A stretch of DNA of 64,000 nucleotides from Paraburkholderia kururiensis JCM 10599 = LMG 19447 (GTDB lineage: Bacteria > Pseudomonadota > Gammaproteobacteria > Burkholderiales > Burkholderiaceae): assembly GCF_003986935.1 (NCBI RefSeq), contig NZ_RJZE01000016.1, forward strand, positions 62,001-126,000, written 5' to 3'. Below, piece after piece: positions 1 through 8,408 of this stretch. Position numbers and translations under genes: made by a program. The notes below the pieces were generated by a model, which had not been told where the DNA came from, made no database searches, and saw only the letters and a program-made list of their open reading frames with translations. Within the stretch, counting starts at the first letter, position 1, and each line of letters opens with the position of its first letter.

Positions 1-1248
1 AGCGGATTCGCCGGGCAGGTCGCGGCCCGGTTCGTCAAATGGGGGCAGGCGGCCACGTTCGTCGTGGCGGCAGGCATCGTCGCGGCTTGCGGAGGGGGCG
101 GCGGAGGCGGTGGTGGAGGGGGCGGAGGCGGCGGCACGCCGAGCGCGGCCAACACCGTGCCCGTCACCGTGGACCGCGGGCTCTTCGGCGTGGTCAACAT
201 TCCCAGCGTGAGCGTGACGATCTGCGTGCCGGGCACCTCGACGTGCCAGACCATCGATCACGTGCAGCTCGACACTGCGTCCTACGGGCTTCGCGTGGTC
301 AACACGGCGCTCAATTCCACGATGCTCGCCCAGTTGCAGCAGGCGAGCGTGGGTGGCCAGCCGCTTGCCGAATGCCCGCACTTCGCCGACGGCTACACCT
401 GGGGCTCCATCCGCAACGCCGACGTCAAGCTGGGCGGCGAGGCGGCCGGCAACATCCCGATCCAGGTGATTGGCGACATGGGCAGCGGCACGGTTCCGCA
501 GGCGTGCCAGAACTTCGGCGTGGGCAACAACACGGCGCAGGATCTGGGCGCGAACGGCATTCTCGGCGTGGGTGTGGCGCCCGCGGATTGCGGCGCCACC
601 TGCGTCGGCTCGGCGGCGAGCAGCAATTACTACACGTGCCCAGGCGGTTTGACCTCGACCACCTGCACCGCGACCGCCGTGCAGATCTCGCAGCAGGTCG
701 CCAACCCCGTGCCGCACTTCGCCACGGACAACAACGGCTTGATTCTGGAACTGCCGCAGATCTCGGACTCGGGCCAGGCGTCGGCGAGCGGCACGCTCGT
801 GTTCGGCATCGGCACGTCGGCCAACAACACGATGACGGCCTCGCAGCAGTTCCAGACCACGCAGTGGGGCGACCTGGTGGGCAGCACGTTCAACGGCGCA
901 ACGGTGACGGCGTTCCTCGATTCGGGCTCCAACGGGCTCTTCTTCGAGGACAGTGCGCTGCAGCAGTGCGGCAGCAACTTCCAGGGCTTCTACTGCCCGT
1001 CGTCAACGCAGACGCTCAACGCCACGCTGCTAGGCGCCAACGGCGCGAAGGCCACGGTGAGCTTCAACGTGGCGAGCGCCTCCGCGCTGTTCGGCAACGG
1101 CAGCAACTTCGCCTTCAACGACCTGGCGGGCACGATCGGTTCGTCCACGACGCTGGACCTGGGCTTGCCGTTCCACTTCGGCCGCAACGTCTTCGTGGGC
1201 ATGGACCGCACAGGCTCGGGCGGCTCGGCGCCGTTCGTGGCCTTCTAG
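1..1248 (+). CDS. DUF3443-family lipoprotein, 5' end cut by window
   Basis: The frame is open from base 1 and has no convincing start inside the window, so the start lies upstream; 415 residues are visible. A hydrophobic stretch runs into a lipobox (IVAAC, Cys encoded near base 88), followed directly by 15 glycines, a flexible tether typical of a lipidated outer-membrane or periplasmic protein. The rest (for example VPVTVDRGLFGVVNIPSVSV and LDTASYGLRVV) resembles DUF3443, a family of unknown function common in Burkholderiaceae. It ends 380 bp before flhB and is followed by a hairpin, so it is probably not part of the flagellar operon. Family call from recognition; function unknown. Confidence 0.75.
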   Translation, partial: SGFAGQVAARFVKWGQAATFVVAAGIVAACGGGGGGGGGGGGGGGTPSAANTVPVTVDRGLFGVVNIPSVSVTICVPGTSTCQTIDHVQLDTASYGLRVVNTALNSTMLAQLQQASVGGQPLAECPHFADGYTWGSIRNADVKLGGEAAGNIPIQVIGDMGSGTVPQACQNFGVGNNTAQDLGANGILGVGVAPADCGATCVGSAASSNYYTCPGGLTSTTCTATAVQISQQVANPVPHFATDNNGLILELPQISDSGQASASGTLVFGIGTSANNTMTASQQFQTTQWGDLVGSTFNGATVTAFLDSGSNGLFFEDSALQQCGSNFQGFYCPSSTQTLNATLLGANGAKATVSFNVASASALFGNGSNFAFNDLAGTIGSSTTLDLGLPFHFGRNVFVGMDRTGSGGSAPFVAF

Positions 1249-1261
1249 TCCAACGGGCCGC

Positions 1262-1292
1262 TGGCCGGGTCGCCGCGCAGGCGGCCCGGCCA
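1262..1292 (+). terminator. Strong hairpin after the lipoprotein gene
   Basis: Arms 1262-1274 and 1280-1292 pair over 13 positions with one G-T wobble around a 5-base loop, starting 14 bp after the stop codon. No T tract follows, so it is either a weak intrinsic terminator or a 3'-end stabiliser. It separates the lipoprotein gene from flhB. Confidence 0.5.
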
Positions 1293-1372
1293 CTCGGGCG
1301 GCCAGCCTGGGGGGCTTACAGCCTGAGCGCCCGCCTGCGGCGGCTTGAGCGGGCGGCCGAAGCCGCTCGACC

Positions 1373-1439
1373 AAAGCAGCCCGCCCAAAGCAGCCCGCCC
1401 AAGCAGGCCGCCCAAGCAGGCCGCCCAAGCAGGCCGCCC
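1373..1439. repeat. 13-14 bp tandem repeat, five units
   Basis: Two 14-bp units (AAAGCAGCCCGCCC) are followed by three identical 13-bp units (AAGCAGGCCGCCC) in the gap between the lipoprotein gene and flhB. No spacers and no coding potential of its own. Likely replication-slippage DNA. Confidence 0.85.
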
Positions 1440-1545
1440 AAAGCCGCCCCGCCGCCGCCGGCTTCCCGCCAAAGGCACTCCGCCGTAACAACCGCACGCG
1501 CCCACCCCGCCTCATCCGCCGAAATACCCCCGTTTCTCCGTCTTT

Positions 1546-1581
1546 ATCCGTCGATCGTCCATTGCGCGGTGCGGGAATAAT
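1546..1581 (+). promoter_or_regulatory. Candidate flhB promoter, two-block element shared with flhF
   Basis: The block ATCCGTCGATCGTCC (1546-1560) is followed after exactly 15 bases by AATAAT (1576-1581), about 47 bp before the flhB start. The same arrangement with 13 of 15 matches lies before flhF (5237-5272). The shared spacing suggests an activator or sigma contact plus a -10 box, probably a class II flagellar promoter. The assignment is inference. Confidence 0.5.
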
Positions 1582-1628
1582 CGCTCTCACTGAAAAAGGG
1601 CATTGCGCCGCGATCGACTGGAGAACCT

Positions 1629-2885
1629 GTGGCAGAGGACAGCGACCTCGAAAAAACCGAATCAGCCACTCCCAGGCGCCTCGAAAAGGCGCGTGAGGAA
1701 GGGCAGGTGGCGCGTTCGCGCGAGCTCGCGACGTTCGCGCTGCTTTCGGCGGGGTTCTTCGGCGTCTGGGCGATGTCCGGGCCTATCGGCCAGCATTTCC
1801 AGACCATTCTGCGCAGCTCGCTCACCTTCGACCACGCCACCGCCTTCGACACCGGCCGCATGCTGGTGGGCGCGAGCGGCGTGGTCCGCGAGGCCGCCTG
1901 GGTGCTGCTGCCGGTGCTCGGTCTGACGGGCCTGGCTGCGCTGCTTGCGCCCATGGCGCTGGGCGGCTGGCTCTTTTCCACCCAGTCGATCGGCGCGAAT
2001 TTCAGCCGGCTCGACCCCGTGGCGGGCCTCGGCCGCATCTTCTCGATCAACGGACCGATCCAGCTCGGCATGTCGCTCGCGAAGACGGCGGTGGTGGGGC
2101 TGATTGGCGGCGTCGCGATCTGGCGCCATAAGGACGACATCCTCGCGCTCGCCACCCAGCCGCTGCTCACAGCATTCGCCAACGCCACGCATCTGGTGGC
2201 CGTCTGTTGCGCGATGACGGTGGCCGGCATGTTCGTGGTCGCGGCGCTCGACGTGCCGTACCAGATGTGGAGCTACCACAAGAAGCTGCGCATGACGAAG
2301 GAAGAGGTGAAGCGCGAGCACCGCGAAAGCGAGGGCGACCCGCACGTGAAGGCGCGCATCCGTTCGCAGCAGCGCGCCATGGCCCGCCGCCGCATGATGA
2401 GCGAGGTGCCCAAGGCCGACGTGGTGGTGACCAACCCGACGCACTTCGCGGTCGCGCTTCAGTACACGGACGGCGAGATGCGCGCGCCGAAGGTGATCGC
2501 CAAGGGCGTGAACCTGGTGGCGGCGCGCATCCGCGAAATCGCGACGGAAAACAACGTGCCGCTGCTCGAAGCACCGCCGCTTGCGCGTGCGCTCTATCAC
2601 AACGTGGATCTGAACCGCGAGATTCCGGGCCCGCTCTACGGCGCGGTGGCCGAGGTGCTCGCGTGGGTTTATCAGCTGCGCCGCTTCAAGACCGAAGGCG
2701 GCGAGGCGCCCGTCGCGCCCACCGAATTCGACGTGCCGCCCGAACTCGACAAGGGCGGCGTCTCCGACGAAGACGCCGCCGAGGAAGCCGCCGAAACGCT
2801 TTCGGGCGAAGGCGACGGCGAAGGCTCACCGGGCGCCCCGTCCGGCGGCCGCAACAAACGTGGTAACGAAGGAGCTTCTGCATGA
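1629..2885 (+). CDS. flhB: Flagellar export switch protein FlhB
   Basis: FlhB is an inner-membrane part of the flagellar type III export gate; it switches substrate class from rod/hook to filament after cleaving itself. The 418-residue product has the usual N-terminal polar segment (residues 1-30), hydrophobic membrane region to about residue 215, a charged linker, and the self-cleavage motif N269-P-T-H272, at the same position as in enteric FlhB. The tail beyond residue 350 is acidic and glycine-rich. Start is GTG with GGAG upstream. Its stop overlaps the flhA start (ATGA), indicating translational coupling. Confidence 0.96.
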   Translation: MAEDSDLEKTESATPRRLEKAREEGQVARSRELATFALLSAGFFGVWAMSGPIGQHFQTILRSSLTFDHATAFDTGRMLVGASGVVREAAWVLLPVLGLTGLAALLAPMALGGWLFSTQSIGANFSRLDPVAGLGRIFSINGPIQLGMSLAKTAVVGLIGGVAIWRHKDDILALATQPLLTAFANATHLVAVCCAMTVAGMFVVAALDVPYQMWSYHKKLRMTKEEVKREHRESEGDPHVKARIRSQQRAMARRRMMSEVPKADVVVTNPTHFAVALQYTDGEMRAPKVIAKGVNLVAARIREIATENNVPLLEAPPLARALYHNVDLNREIPGPLYGAVAEVLAWVYQLRRFKTEGGEAPVAPTEFDVPPELDKGGVSDEDAAEEAAETLSGEGDGEGSPGAPSGGRNKRGNEGASA

Positions 2886-4981
2886 ACGCCCGCACTGGTT
2901 TGCTCGCGCGACGCCCCGACGTGCTTCAGGGCACGAACCTGCGCGCGCTGGCGGGGCCGATCCTGATCTGCATGATCCTCGGCATGATGATCCTGCCGTT
3001 GCCGCCGTTCCTGCTCGATCTGCTGTTCACCTTCAACATCGCCCTTTCGGTGATGGTGCTGCTCGTGTCCATGTACACGATGAAGCCGCTCGACTTCGCC
3101 GCCTTCCCGAGCGTGCTGCTGTTCTCCACGCTGCTGCGCCTCTCGCTGAACGTGGCCTCCACGCGGGTCGTGCTGCTGGAAGGCCACACGGGCCCGGACG
3201 CGGCGGGCAAGGTGATCGAGTCGTTCGGCCACTTCCTCGTGGGCGGCAACTTCGCCGTGGGTATCGTCGTCTTCATCATCCTGATGGTCATCAACTTCAT
3301 GGTGATCACCAAGGGCGCGGGGCGTATTGCCGAAGTGGCGGCGCGCTTCACGCTGGACGCCATGCCCGGCAAGCAGATGTCCATCGACGCCGACCTGAAC
3401 GCCGGCATCATCAACGAAGAGCAGGCGAGAAAGCGCCGCTCCGAGGTGTCCCAGGAAGCCGAGTTCTACGGCTCCATGGACGGTGCCAGCAAGTTCGTGC
3501 GCGGCGACGCCATTGCCGGCCTGCTCATCATGGTGATCAACATCATCGGCGGGCTGATTGTGGGCGTCGTGCAGCACGACATGAGCTTCGCCGCGGCGGG
3601 CAAGAACTACACGCTGCTCACCATCGGCGACGGCCTCGTGGCGCAGATTCCGTCGCTCGTGATCTCCACGGCGGCGGGCGTGATCGTCTCGCGCGTGGCG
3701 ACCAATGAGGACATCGGCACCCAGCTCACCGGCCAGCTCTTCACGAATCCGCGCGTGCTGATGATTACGGGCGTGATTCTCGTATTGATGGGCCTGATTC
3801 CGGGCATGCCGCACTTTGCGTTTCTGGTGCTGGGCGGCGGCGCCATCCAGCTGGGCCGCGTCATGAAGAAGCGCGGCGAGGAAAAGAAGACCTCCGCGGC
3901 ACTCGTGGACGTGGCGCCCGCAGCGCTCGCGCCCGCCGAGAACACCGAAGCCAGCTGGGACGACGTGGCGCTCATCGACACGCTGGGCCTCGAAGTGGGC
4001 TACCGCCTGATTCCGCTCGTCGACAAGAATTCGGACGGTGAGCTGCTCAAGCGCATCAAGAGCATCCGCAAGAAGTTCGCGCAGGAAATCGGCTTCCTGC
4101 CGCCTGTGATTCATATTCGCGACAACCTCGAACTGCGGCCCAACGCCTACCGCATCGCGCTCAAAGGCGTGGAGGTGGGCACGGGCGAGGCGTATCCGGG
4201 CCAATGGCTCGCTATCAACCCGGGGCAGGTCACGGCCGCGCTGCCGGGCACGCCCACCCAGGACCCGGCTTTCGGCCTGCCCGCCATCTGGATCGATACC
4301 AACCTGCGCGAGCAGGCGCAGGTGTACGGCTACACGGTGGTGGATTCGAGCACCGTGGTCGCCACGCACCTGAACCACCTCGTGGTGACGCACGCGTCCG
4401 AACTGCTGGGCCGCCAGGAAGTGCAGGCGCTGCTCGAGCGCATGCAGAAGGACACGCCCTCGCTCGTCGACGACCTCGTGCCGAAGGCGCTGCCCGTCAC
4501 GACGCTGCAGAAGGTGCTGCAAAACCTGCTGGACGAGGCGGTGCCCATCCGCGACATGCGCACCATTCTCGAAGCGCTGGCCGAACACGCGCCGAAGATC
4601 AGCGACCCGCACGACCTCACGGCCATCGTGCGCCTCGCGCTGGGCCGCGCCATTACGCAGCAGTGGTTCCCCGGCAACGGCGACATGCAGGTGATGGGTC
4701 TGGACGCCAATCTTGAGCGCGTGTTGTCCCAGGCGCTCACGACGGGGGCGAACCCGGGCCTGGAACCGGGGCTCGCCCATACGCTGCTCGAACAGACCCA
4801 GAAGGCGATGACGCGCCAGCAAAGCCTGGGGCTTGCGCCCGTGCTGCTCGTGCAGCACTCGCTGCGCGCCATGCTCGCGCGCTTCCTGCGGCGCAGCCTG
4901 CCGCAGCTGAAGGTGCTCTCCTACGCAGAAGTGCCGGACACGCGGCACGTCAAGGTGGTGAATCTGATCGGCACGGCTTGA
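2882..4981 (+). CDS. flhA: Flagellar export gate protein FlhA
   Basis: FlhA is the large export-gate subunit whose cytoplasmic ring receives substrate-chaperone complexes and couples export to proton flow. The 699 residues are the family length. About the first 330 hold the membrane helices (the segment beginning GPILICMILGMMILPLPPF is the first), with the conserved charged cytoplasmic loop near DADLNAGIINEEQARKRR; the rest is the soluble domain. It overlaps flhB by four bases. It ends ...RHVKVVNLIGTA; a second, out-of-context copy of this ending lies just before flhF. Confidence 0.97.
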   Translation: MNARTGLLARRPDVLQGTNLRALAGPILICMILGMMILPLPPFLLDLLFTFNIALSVMVLLVSMYTMKPLDFAAFPSVLLFSTLLRLSLNVASTRVVLLEGHTGPDAAGKVIESFGHFLVGGNFAVGIVVFIILMVINFMVITKGAGRIAEVAARFTLDAMPGKQMSIDADLNAGIINEEQARKRRSEVSQEAEFYGSMDGASKFVRGDAIAGLLIMVINIIGGLIVGVVQHDMSFAAAGKNYTLLTIGDGLVAQIPSLVISTAAGVIVSRVATNEDIGTQLTGQLFTNPRVLMITGVILVLMGLIPGMPHFAFLVLGGGAIQLGRVMKKRGEEKKTSAALVDVAPAALAPAENTEASWDDVALIDTLGLEVGYRLIPLVDKNSDGELLKRIKSIRKKFAQEIGFLPPVIHIRDNLELRPNAYRIALKGVEVGTGEAYPGQWLAINPGQVTAALPGTPTQDPAFGLPAIWIDTNLREQAQVYGYTVVDSSTVVATHLNHLVVTHASELLGRQEVQALLERMQKDTPSLVDDLVPKALPVTTLQKVLQNLLDEAVPIRDMRTILEALAEHAPKISDPHDLTAIVRLALGRAITQQWFPGNGDMQVMGLDANLERVLSQALTTGANPGLEPGLAHTLLEQTQKAMTRQQSLGLAPVLLVQHSLRAMLARFLRRSLPQLKVLSYAEVPDTRHVKVVNLIGTA

Positions 4982-5102
4982 CGGGGCGGGCGCCGGTTGC
5001 GGCGCTTGCCGTCTTCGCTGTGCCTGGGGCAGGGCCGGGTATGGCTTGGGTTGGCGCGGCGCCGGCCTGTGCGGTGTGCCGTTCGGCGCTGCGGCGGGTA
5101 CG

Positions 5103-5190
5103 TCCGCAGTACTCTCGCGGTGCCTCCGCAGTACTGCCTCAGTGTTTCCGCAGTACCTCCGCAGTCTCCCCTCAGCGCCTCCCCGCAGCC
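5103..5190. repeat. 11-bp degenerate tandem array upstream of flhF
   Basis: TCCGCAGTAC occurs at 5103, 5125 and 5147, and TCCGCAGT at 5158, that is at multiples of 11 bp. The intervening units at 5114 and 5136, and the following units at 5169 and 5180, are degenerate copies. The 11-bp period is close to one helical turn and the array ends about 50 bp before the candidate flhF promoter. Confidence 0.65.
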
Positions 5191-5236
5191 CCCCTTTCGA
5201 CCCGATCAAACGAATTGCCTGCTTTTCCCCGCGTTG

Positions 5237-5272
5237 ATCCATCGATAGTCCGGCGTTCACCTCCTCAATAAT
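5237..5272 (+). promoter_or_regulatory. Candidate flhF promoter, two-block element shared with flhB
   Basis: ATCCATCGATAGTCC (5237-5251), 15 bases, then AATAAT (5267-5272). It matches the element before flhB at 13 of 15 positions, with the spacer length and the AATAAT box identical. The spacers themselves differ, which argues for a shared regulatory function rather than simple duplication. Confidence 0.5.
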
Positions 5273-5306
5273 TTCACCATCGGCAAAGGCTTTGCCGCGC
5301 ACCAGG

Positions 5307-5383
5307 TTCCTGCGGAGCCACCGCGCAACGAAGCCGGCGCCTCGCAATTGAAACGCCACGTCAGGGTCGTCAACCTCATCGGG
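5307..5383 (+). pseudogene. Remnant resembling the flhA 3' end
   Basis: Bases 5354-5383 read RHVRVVNLIG, against RHVKVVNLIG at the end of FlhA. Seven of the ten codons differ in DNA, but six of those changes are synonymous, and the only residue change is Lys to Arg. Further upstream, 5307-5315 reads FLR as in the FlhA segment RFLRRSLP, in another frame and with a shorter spacing, so the piece is broken. It sits directly in front of, and partly supplies, the flhF ribosome binding site (GGGGGT at 5381). It looks like a decayed end of a diverged flhA copy. Confidence 0.45.
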
Positions 5384-5390
5384 GGTCAGC

Positions 5391-7487
5391 TTGAACATCC
5401 GCAAATTTATCGGTGCCACCAGCCGCGACGCGCTGCGCCAAGTGCGCGAAGTGCTGGGTCCTGACGCAGTGGTGCTGTCGAATCGCACGCTCGACGATGG
5501 CAGCGTCGAGATCGTCGCCGTAGCCGACCGCGAACTCGCGGCCATCGCGCCTGCCGCGGGTGAAGGCGCCAACGCGGGTGCTGCTTCGCGCGGCTTGCCG
5601 CGCAGCGCCGCCGCGCCGGTTGCGGGCAACCCCTACGCGAACGGCATGCCGGACGTGTTCTCGTCGGTGTTCGGGGCAAGCCCGGAAGCGGGCGCGGACC
5701 GCCCGTCCGCAGCGGACGACGAAGACGACGCCTCTCCCTACATGAACGCCACCACGCAACCGGTGGCCAAGCCCGAAGCGCAAGCGGGCGGCGCGCTCGC
5801 CACGCGCGGTGCCGCGCTGGACCGCCCGGGCGCGTTTATGGCTCAGTCTGCGGCCCAGTCCGCAGGCCAGGCCGATACCGGTGGCGGCGCGGACCGCTTC
5901 GCCGCCGAACCCGCGACTATCCAGGCGGGTGCACCGGCTCGTCCGGCTGCGCGTCCCACGCCGGCGCACGCTCCCGCTCATCCGGCCGCTCATGCGCCGG
6001 CGGCGAGCCGCGCCGCCGGGTTCGCGACGCCGGCCGCAGGCGTGACCATGCCGGCATCGGCTGTGCCGTCGTACTCGGACAAGACACACGCTCCGCGCAC
6101 CATGGCCGAAACGAACCCCTGGCTCATCGACCACGCGCGCCGCATTGCCGACAAGGACAGCGAAGGTCAAGGCGCGGGTCACAGCACGAAAGCCGCAGGT
6201 ATGACGCCAGCTGACGCCATGGCCAAGGGACTCGGCATGCCCACCGACCCGCACGCCGAACACGGCCAGCATCGCGGGCAAGGCGAGGGCGTGCTCAACG
6301 TCAGCACGCCGGACTGGGCGCGCGAAGCGGCTCAACTGGCGGCGCGCCGCGCCACGCAGCGCATCGCACCGGCCTTCGATCTGCCGGGCAACAGCCAGCC
6401 GCCGACGCAATCGGCCACGCCCTCGGGCAACGCCAGGACCGCCGATGCCGCAGGCGCGAACGCCTCGGCCAGCGTCACGGAAGCCATCAAGGCCCGCATC
6501 GAACAGGTCGTGAACGAAACGGTGATGAGCGAGCTGGCCTCCATGCGCGGCATGATGGAAGAGCAGTTCGCCGGACTCCTCTGGGGCGAGCGCCAACGCC
6601 GCAGCCCCACGCACGGCGCGCTCACCAAGCAGCTGTTCGCCGCCGGCTTCTCGGCCCAGCTCGTGAAGATGGTGGTGGACAACCTGCCCGAAGGCAAAGA
6701 CCCGGAAGGCGCGCTGGAATGGGCGCAGTCGGTGCTCGAATCGAACCTGCCCGTGCTCGAAAACGAAGACGCGCTCATGGAGCGCGGCGGCGTGTTCGCG
6801 CTGATGGGCCCCACGGGCGTCGGCAAGACCACGACCACGGCGAAGCTCGCGGCGCGCTGCGTGATGCGCTTCGGCGCGAGCAAGGTGGCGCTGCTCACCA
6901 CGGACAGCTACCGCATTGGCGGCCACGAGCAACTGCGCATCTTTGGCCGCATTCTCGGCGTGTCGGTGCACGCGGTGCGCGACGGCGCCGACCTGCAGCT
7001 TGCGCTCACCGAACTCAAGAACAAGCACATCGTGCTGATCGACACGATCGGCATGAGCCAGCGCGACCGCGCCGTGACCGACCAGATCGCCATGCTGTGC
7101 AGCGCCGGCCAGCCGGTGCAGCGTCTCTTGCTGATGTCCGCGACGAGCCACGGCGACACGCTCAACGAAGTGGTGCAGGCCTACCAGAGCACGCCGGACA
7201 AGGCGCCGCTCGCGGGCTGCATTCTCACCAAGCTCGACGAGGCCACCAACCTGGGCGGCGCGCTGGACACCGTGCTGCGCTACCGGCTGCCGGTGCACTA
7301 CGTGTCGACGGGCCAGAAGGTGCCGGAGAACCTCTATGTGGCGACGAAGCGTTTCCTGATCCGCAGCGCGTTCTGCATTCCGCGCGAGCACTCGCCCTTC
7401 GTGCCGCACGAAGACGACATCCCGGCGCTGCTCTCGGCGCTGTCCACGCGTTCGAATGCCGACCTGCACGAGGTTCGCTTTGGATAA
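5391..7487 (+). CDS. flhF: Signal-recognition-type GTPase FlhF
   Basis: FlhF is an SRP-family GTPase that marks the cell pole for flagellar assembly. The 698-residue protein has the B domain start (NIRKFIGATSRDALRQVREV), a long low-complexity Ala/Pro linker (about 50-380), and the NG GTPase domain from about 400 with the P-loop GPTGVGKT near 473-480 and motifs DTIG and TKLDE. The family is usually shorter; the extra length is in the linker. Start is TTG with GGGGGTCAG upstream. flhG begins inside its 3' end, so the two are coupled. Confidence 0.95.
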   Translation: MNIRKFIGATSRDALRQVREVLGPDAVVLSNRTLDDGSVEIVAVADRELAAIAPAAGEGANAGAASRGLPRSAAAPVAGNPYANGMPDVFSSVFGASPEAGADRPSAADDEDDASPYMNATTQPVAKPEAQAGGALATRGAALDRPGAFMAQSAAQSAGQADTGGGADRFAAEPATIQAGAPARPAARPTPAHAPAHPAAHAPAASRAAGFATPAAGVTMPASAVPSYSDKTHAPRTMAETNPWLIDHARRIADKDSEGQGAGHSTKAAGMTPADAMAKGLGMPTDPHAEHGQHRGQGEGVLNVSTPDWAREAAQLAARRATQRIAPAFDLPGNSQPPTQSATPSGNARTADAAGANASASVTEAIKARIEQVVNETVMSELASMRGMMEEQFAGLLWGERQRRSPTHGALTKQLFAAGFSAQLVKMVVDNLPEGKDPEGALEWAQSVLESNLPVLENEDALMERGGVFALMGPTGVGKTTTTAKLAARCVMRFGASKVALLTTDSYRIGGHEQLRIFGRILGVSVHAVRDGADLQLALTELKNKHIVLIDTIGMSQRDRAVTDQIAMLCSAGQPVQRLLLMSATSHGDTLNEVVQAYQSTPDKAPLAGCILTKLDEATNLGGALDTVLRYRLPVHYVSTGQKVPENLYVATKRFLIRSAFCIPREHSPFVPHEDDIPALLSALSTRSNADLHEVRFG

Positions 7488-8376
7488 ATTCGTAGCCGAC
7501 CAGGCGGAGGGGCTGCGGCGGCTGCTCGCCCGCAGCGGCTCGCGAGTGATCGCGGTGACCGGCGGCTCGGAGAGCGTCGGACGCACCACGACAGTAGTGA
7601 ACCTTGCAGCGGCATTGGCCGAGCAGGGCAAAGACGTGCTCGTCATCGACGAGTGCCTGGGCGACCGGTCGGTGAGCGCCACGCTTGGCGGCATGCAACG
7701 CGTGGGGAATCTCGCCGGCGTGATGCGCGGCGAGGTGTCGCTCGCGGCGGCCGTGAGCCGGCATCCGCTCGGCTTCGGCGTGCTCTCGGCCTGGCGCGGC
7801 AGCCAGGAAGGCTATAGCGCTGAACAGTACGGACTCGTGCTGAACGGCCCCGCCGACGTCGTGCTGATCGACGCCGGCCTCGACAGAAACGGCGCGCTCT
7901 CCGGGCTCGCCATGCGCTCGCACGACGTGATGGTCGTGACGCGCGTCTCGGCGCAGGCCATCACCGATGCCTACGCCGCCATGAAACGTCTTCATTTCGC
8001 GCACGCAATCGCGCAGTTCCGCGTGCTCGTCAATTACGTCCAAAGCGCGGCCGATGCCCACACGGCATTCGAGAACCTCGCAGGCGTGGCGGGTCGTTAC
8101 CTCACCGTCTCGCTCGAAAACGCAGGCTGCATTGCGGCTGACCCACACATGGCGCGGGCCGTCGAGCTCGCACGCTGCATCGTGGACGCTTTTCCGTCCA
8201 CGGCCGCCGCGCGCGACTACCGGCATGTCGCCGCAGAACTGCAGTACTGGCCCATGCGGCCAGCCATGTCGTCGCGCGCGGCCATGACGCGCCCGACCGT
8301 AACAACGTCGGCCCCATCGCCATCCATGTGGCAGGCCGACCCGGCCGCCGAATGGCCGTCGGCGCAGCATGCGTGA
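7480..8376 (+). CDS. flhG: MinD-like flagellar number regulator FlhG (FleN), degenerate P-loop
   Basis: FlhG is the MinD/ParA-type partner of FlhF that limits flagellar number, often by restraining FlhF or the master regulator. The start is placed at TTG 7480 (MDKFVADQAEGLRRLLARSG), with GAGG six bases upstream and the last 8 bases of flhF overlapped. The 298-residue product keeps the fold landmarks (VVNLAAALAEQGKDVLVIDE, VVLIDAGL) but the nucleotide loop reads TGGSESVGRTT. Both the signature lysine and the P-loop lysine are absent, so ATP turnover is doubtful. Context with flhF and fliA fixes the identity. Confidence 0.85.
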   Translation: MDKFVADQAEGLRRLLARSGSRVIAVTGGSESVGRTTTVVNLAAALAEQGKDVLVIDECLGDRSVSATLGGMQRVGNLAGVMRGEVSLAAAVSRHPLGFGVLSAWRGSQEGYSAEQYGLVLNGPADVVLIDAGLDRNGALSGLAMRSHDVMVVTRVSAQAITDAYAAMKRLHFAHAIAQFRVLVNYVQSAADAHTAFENLAGVAGRYLTVSLENAGCIAADPHMARAVELARCIVDAFPSTAAARDYRHVAAELQYWPMRPAMSSRAAMTRPTVTTSAPSPSMWQADPAAEWPSAQHA

Positions 8377-8408
8377 CGCCACTCGGGGACTTCAGGCAGG
8401 AGAGCACG

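Larger units (their letters stand above)
1249..1628. other. Intergenic region before flhB
   Basis: This 380-bp gap holds the hairpin at 1262, the tandem repeat at 1373-1439 and a candidate promoter at 1546-1581. No gene is supported; open frames across it are low-complexity and follow the repeat. Confidence 0.7.
4982..5390. other. Intergenic region between flhA and flhF
   Basis: This 409-bp gap contains an 11-bp tandem array (5103-5190), a candidate promoter (5237-5272) and a remnant resembling the 3' end of flhA (5307-5383). No intact gene is seen. The flhF leader would be about 110 bases if the promoter call is right. Confidence 0.7.

Noticed and set aside
1249..1590. Frames through the repeat region between the lipoprotein gene and flhB on both strands
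   Set aside because: Low-complexity translations of the 13-14 bp repeat with no start signal or family.
5279..5403. Minus-strand frame containing TPDEVDDPDVAFQLRG before flhF
   Set aside because: It looks protein-like, but the plus strand of the same bases matches the FlhA ending with mostly silent changes, which explains the conservation better.
2672..5629. A 985-codon open frame on the minus strand across flhA, and similar long antisense frames over flhF, flgI, flgE and others
   Set aside because: They are antisense to well-identified genes, rich in Arg/His/Ala as expected from GC-rich shadow frames, and show no recognisable domains.
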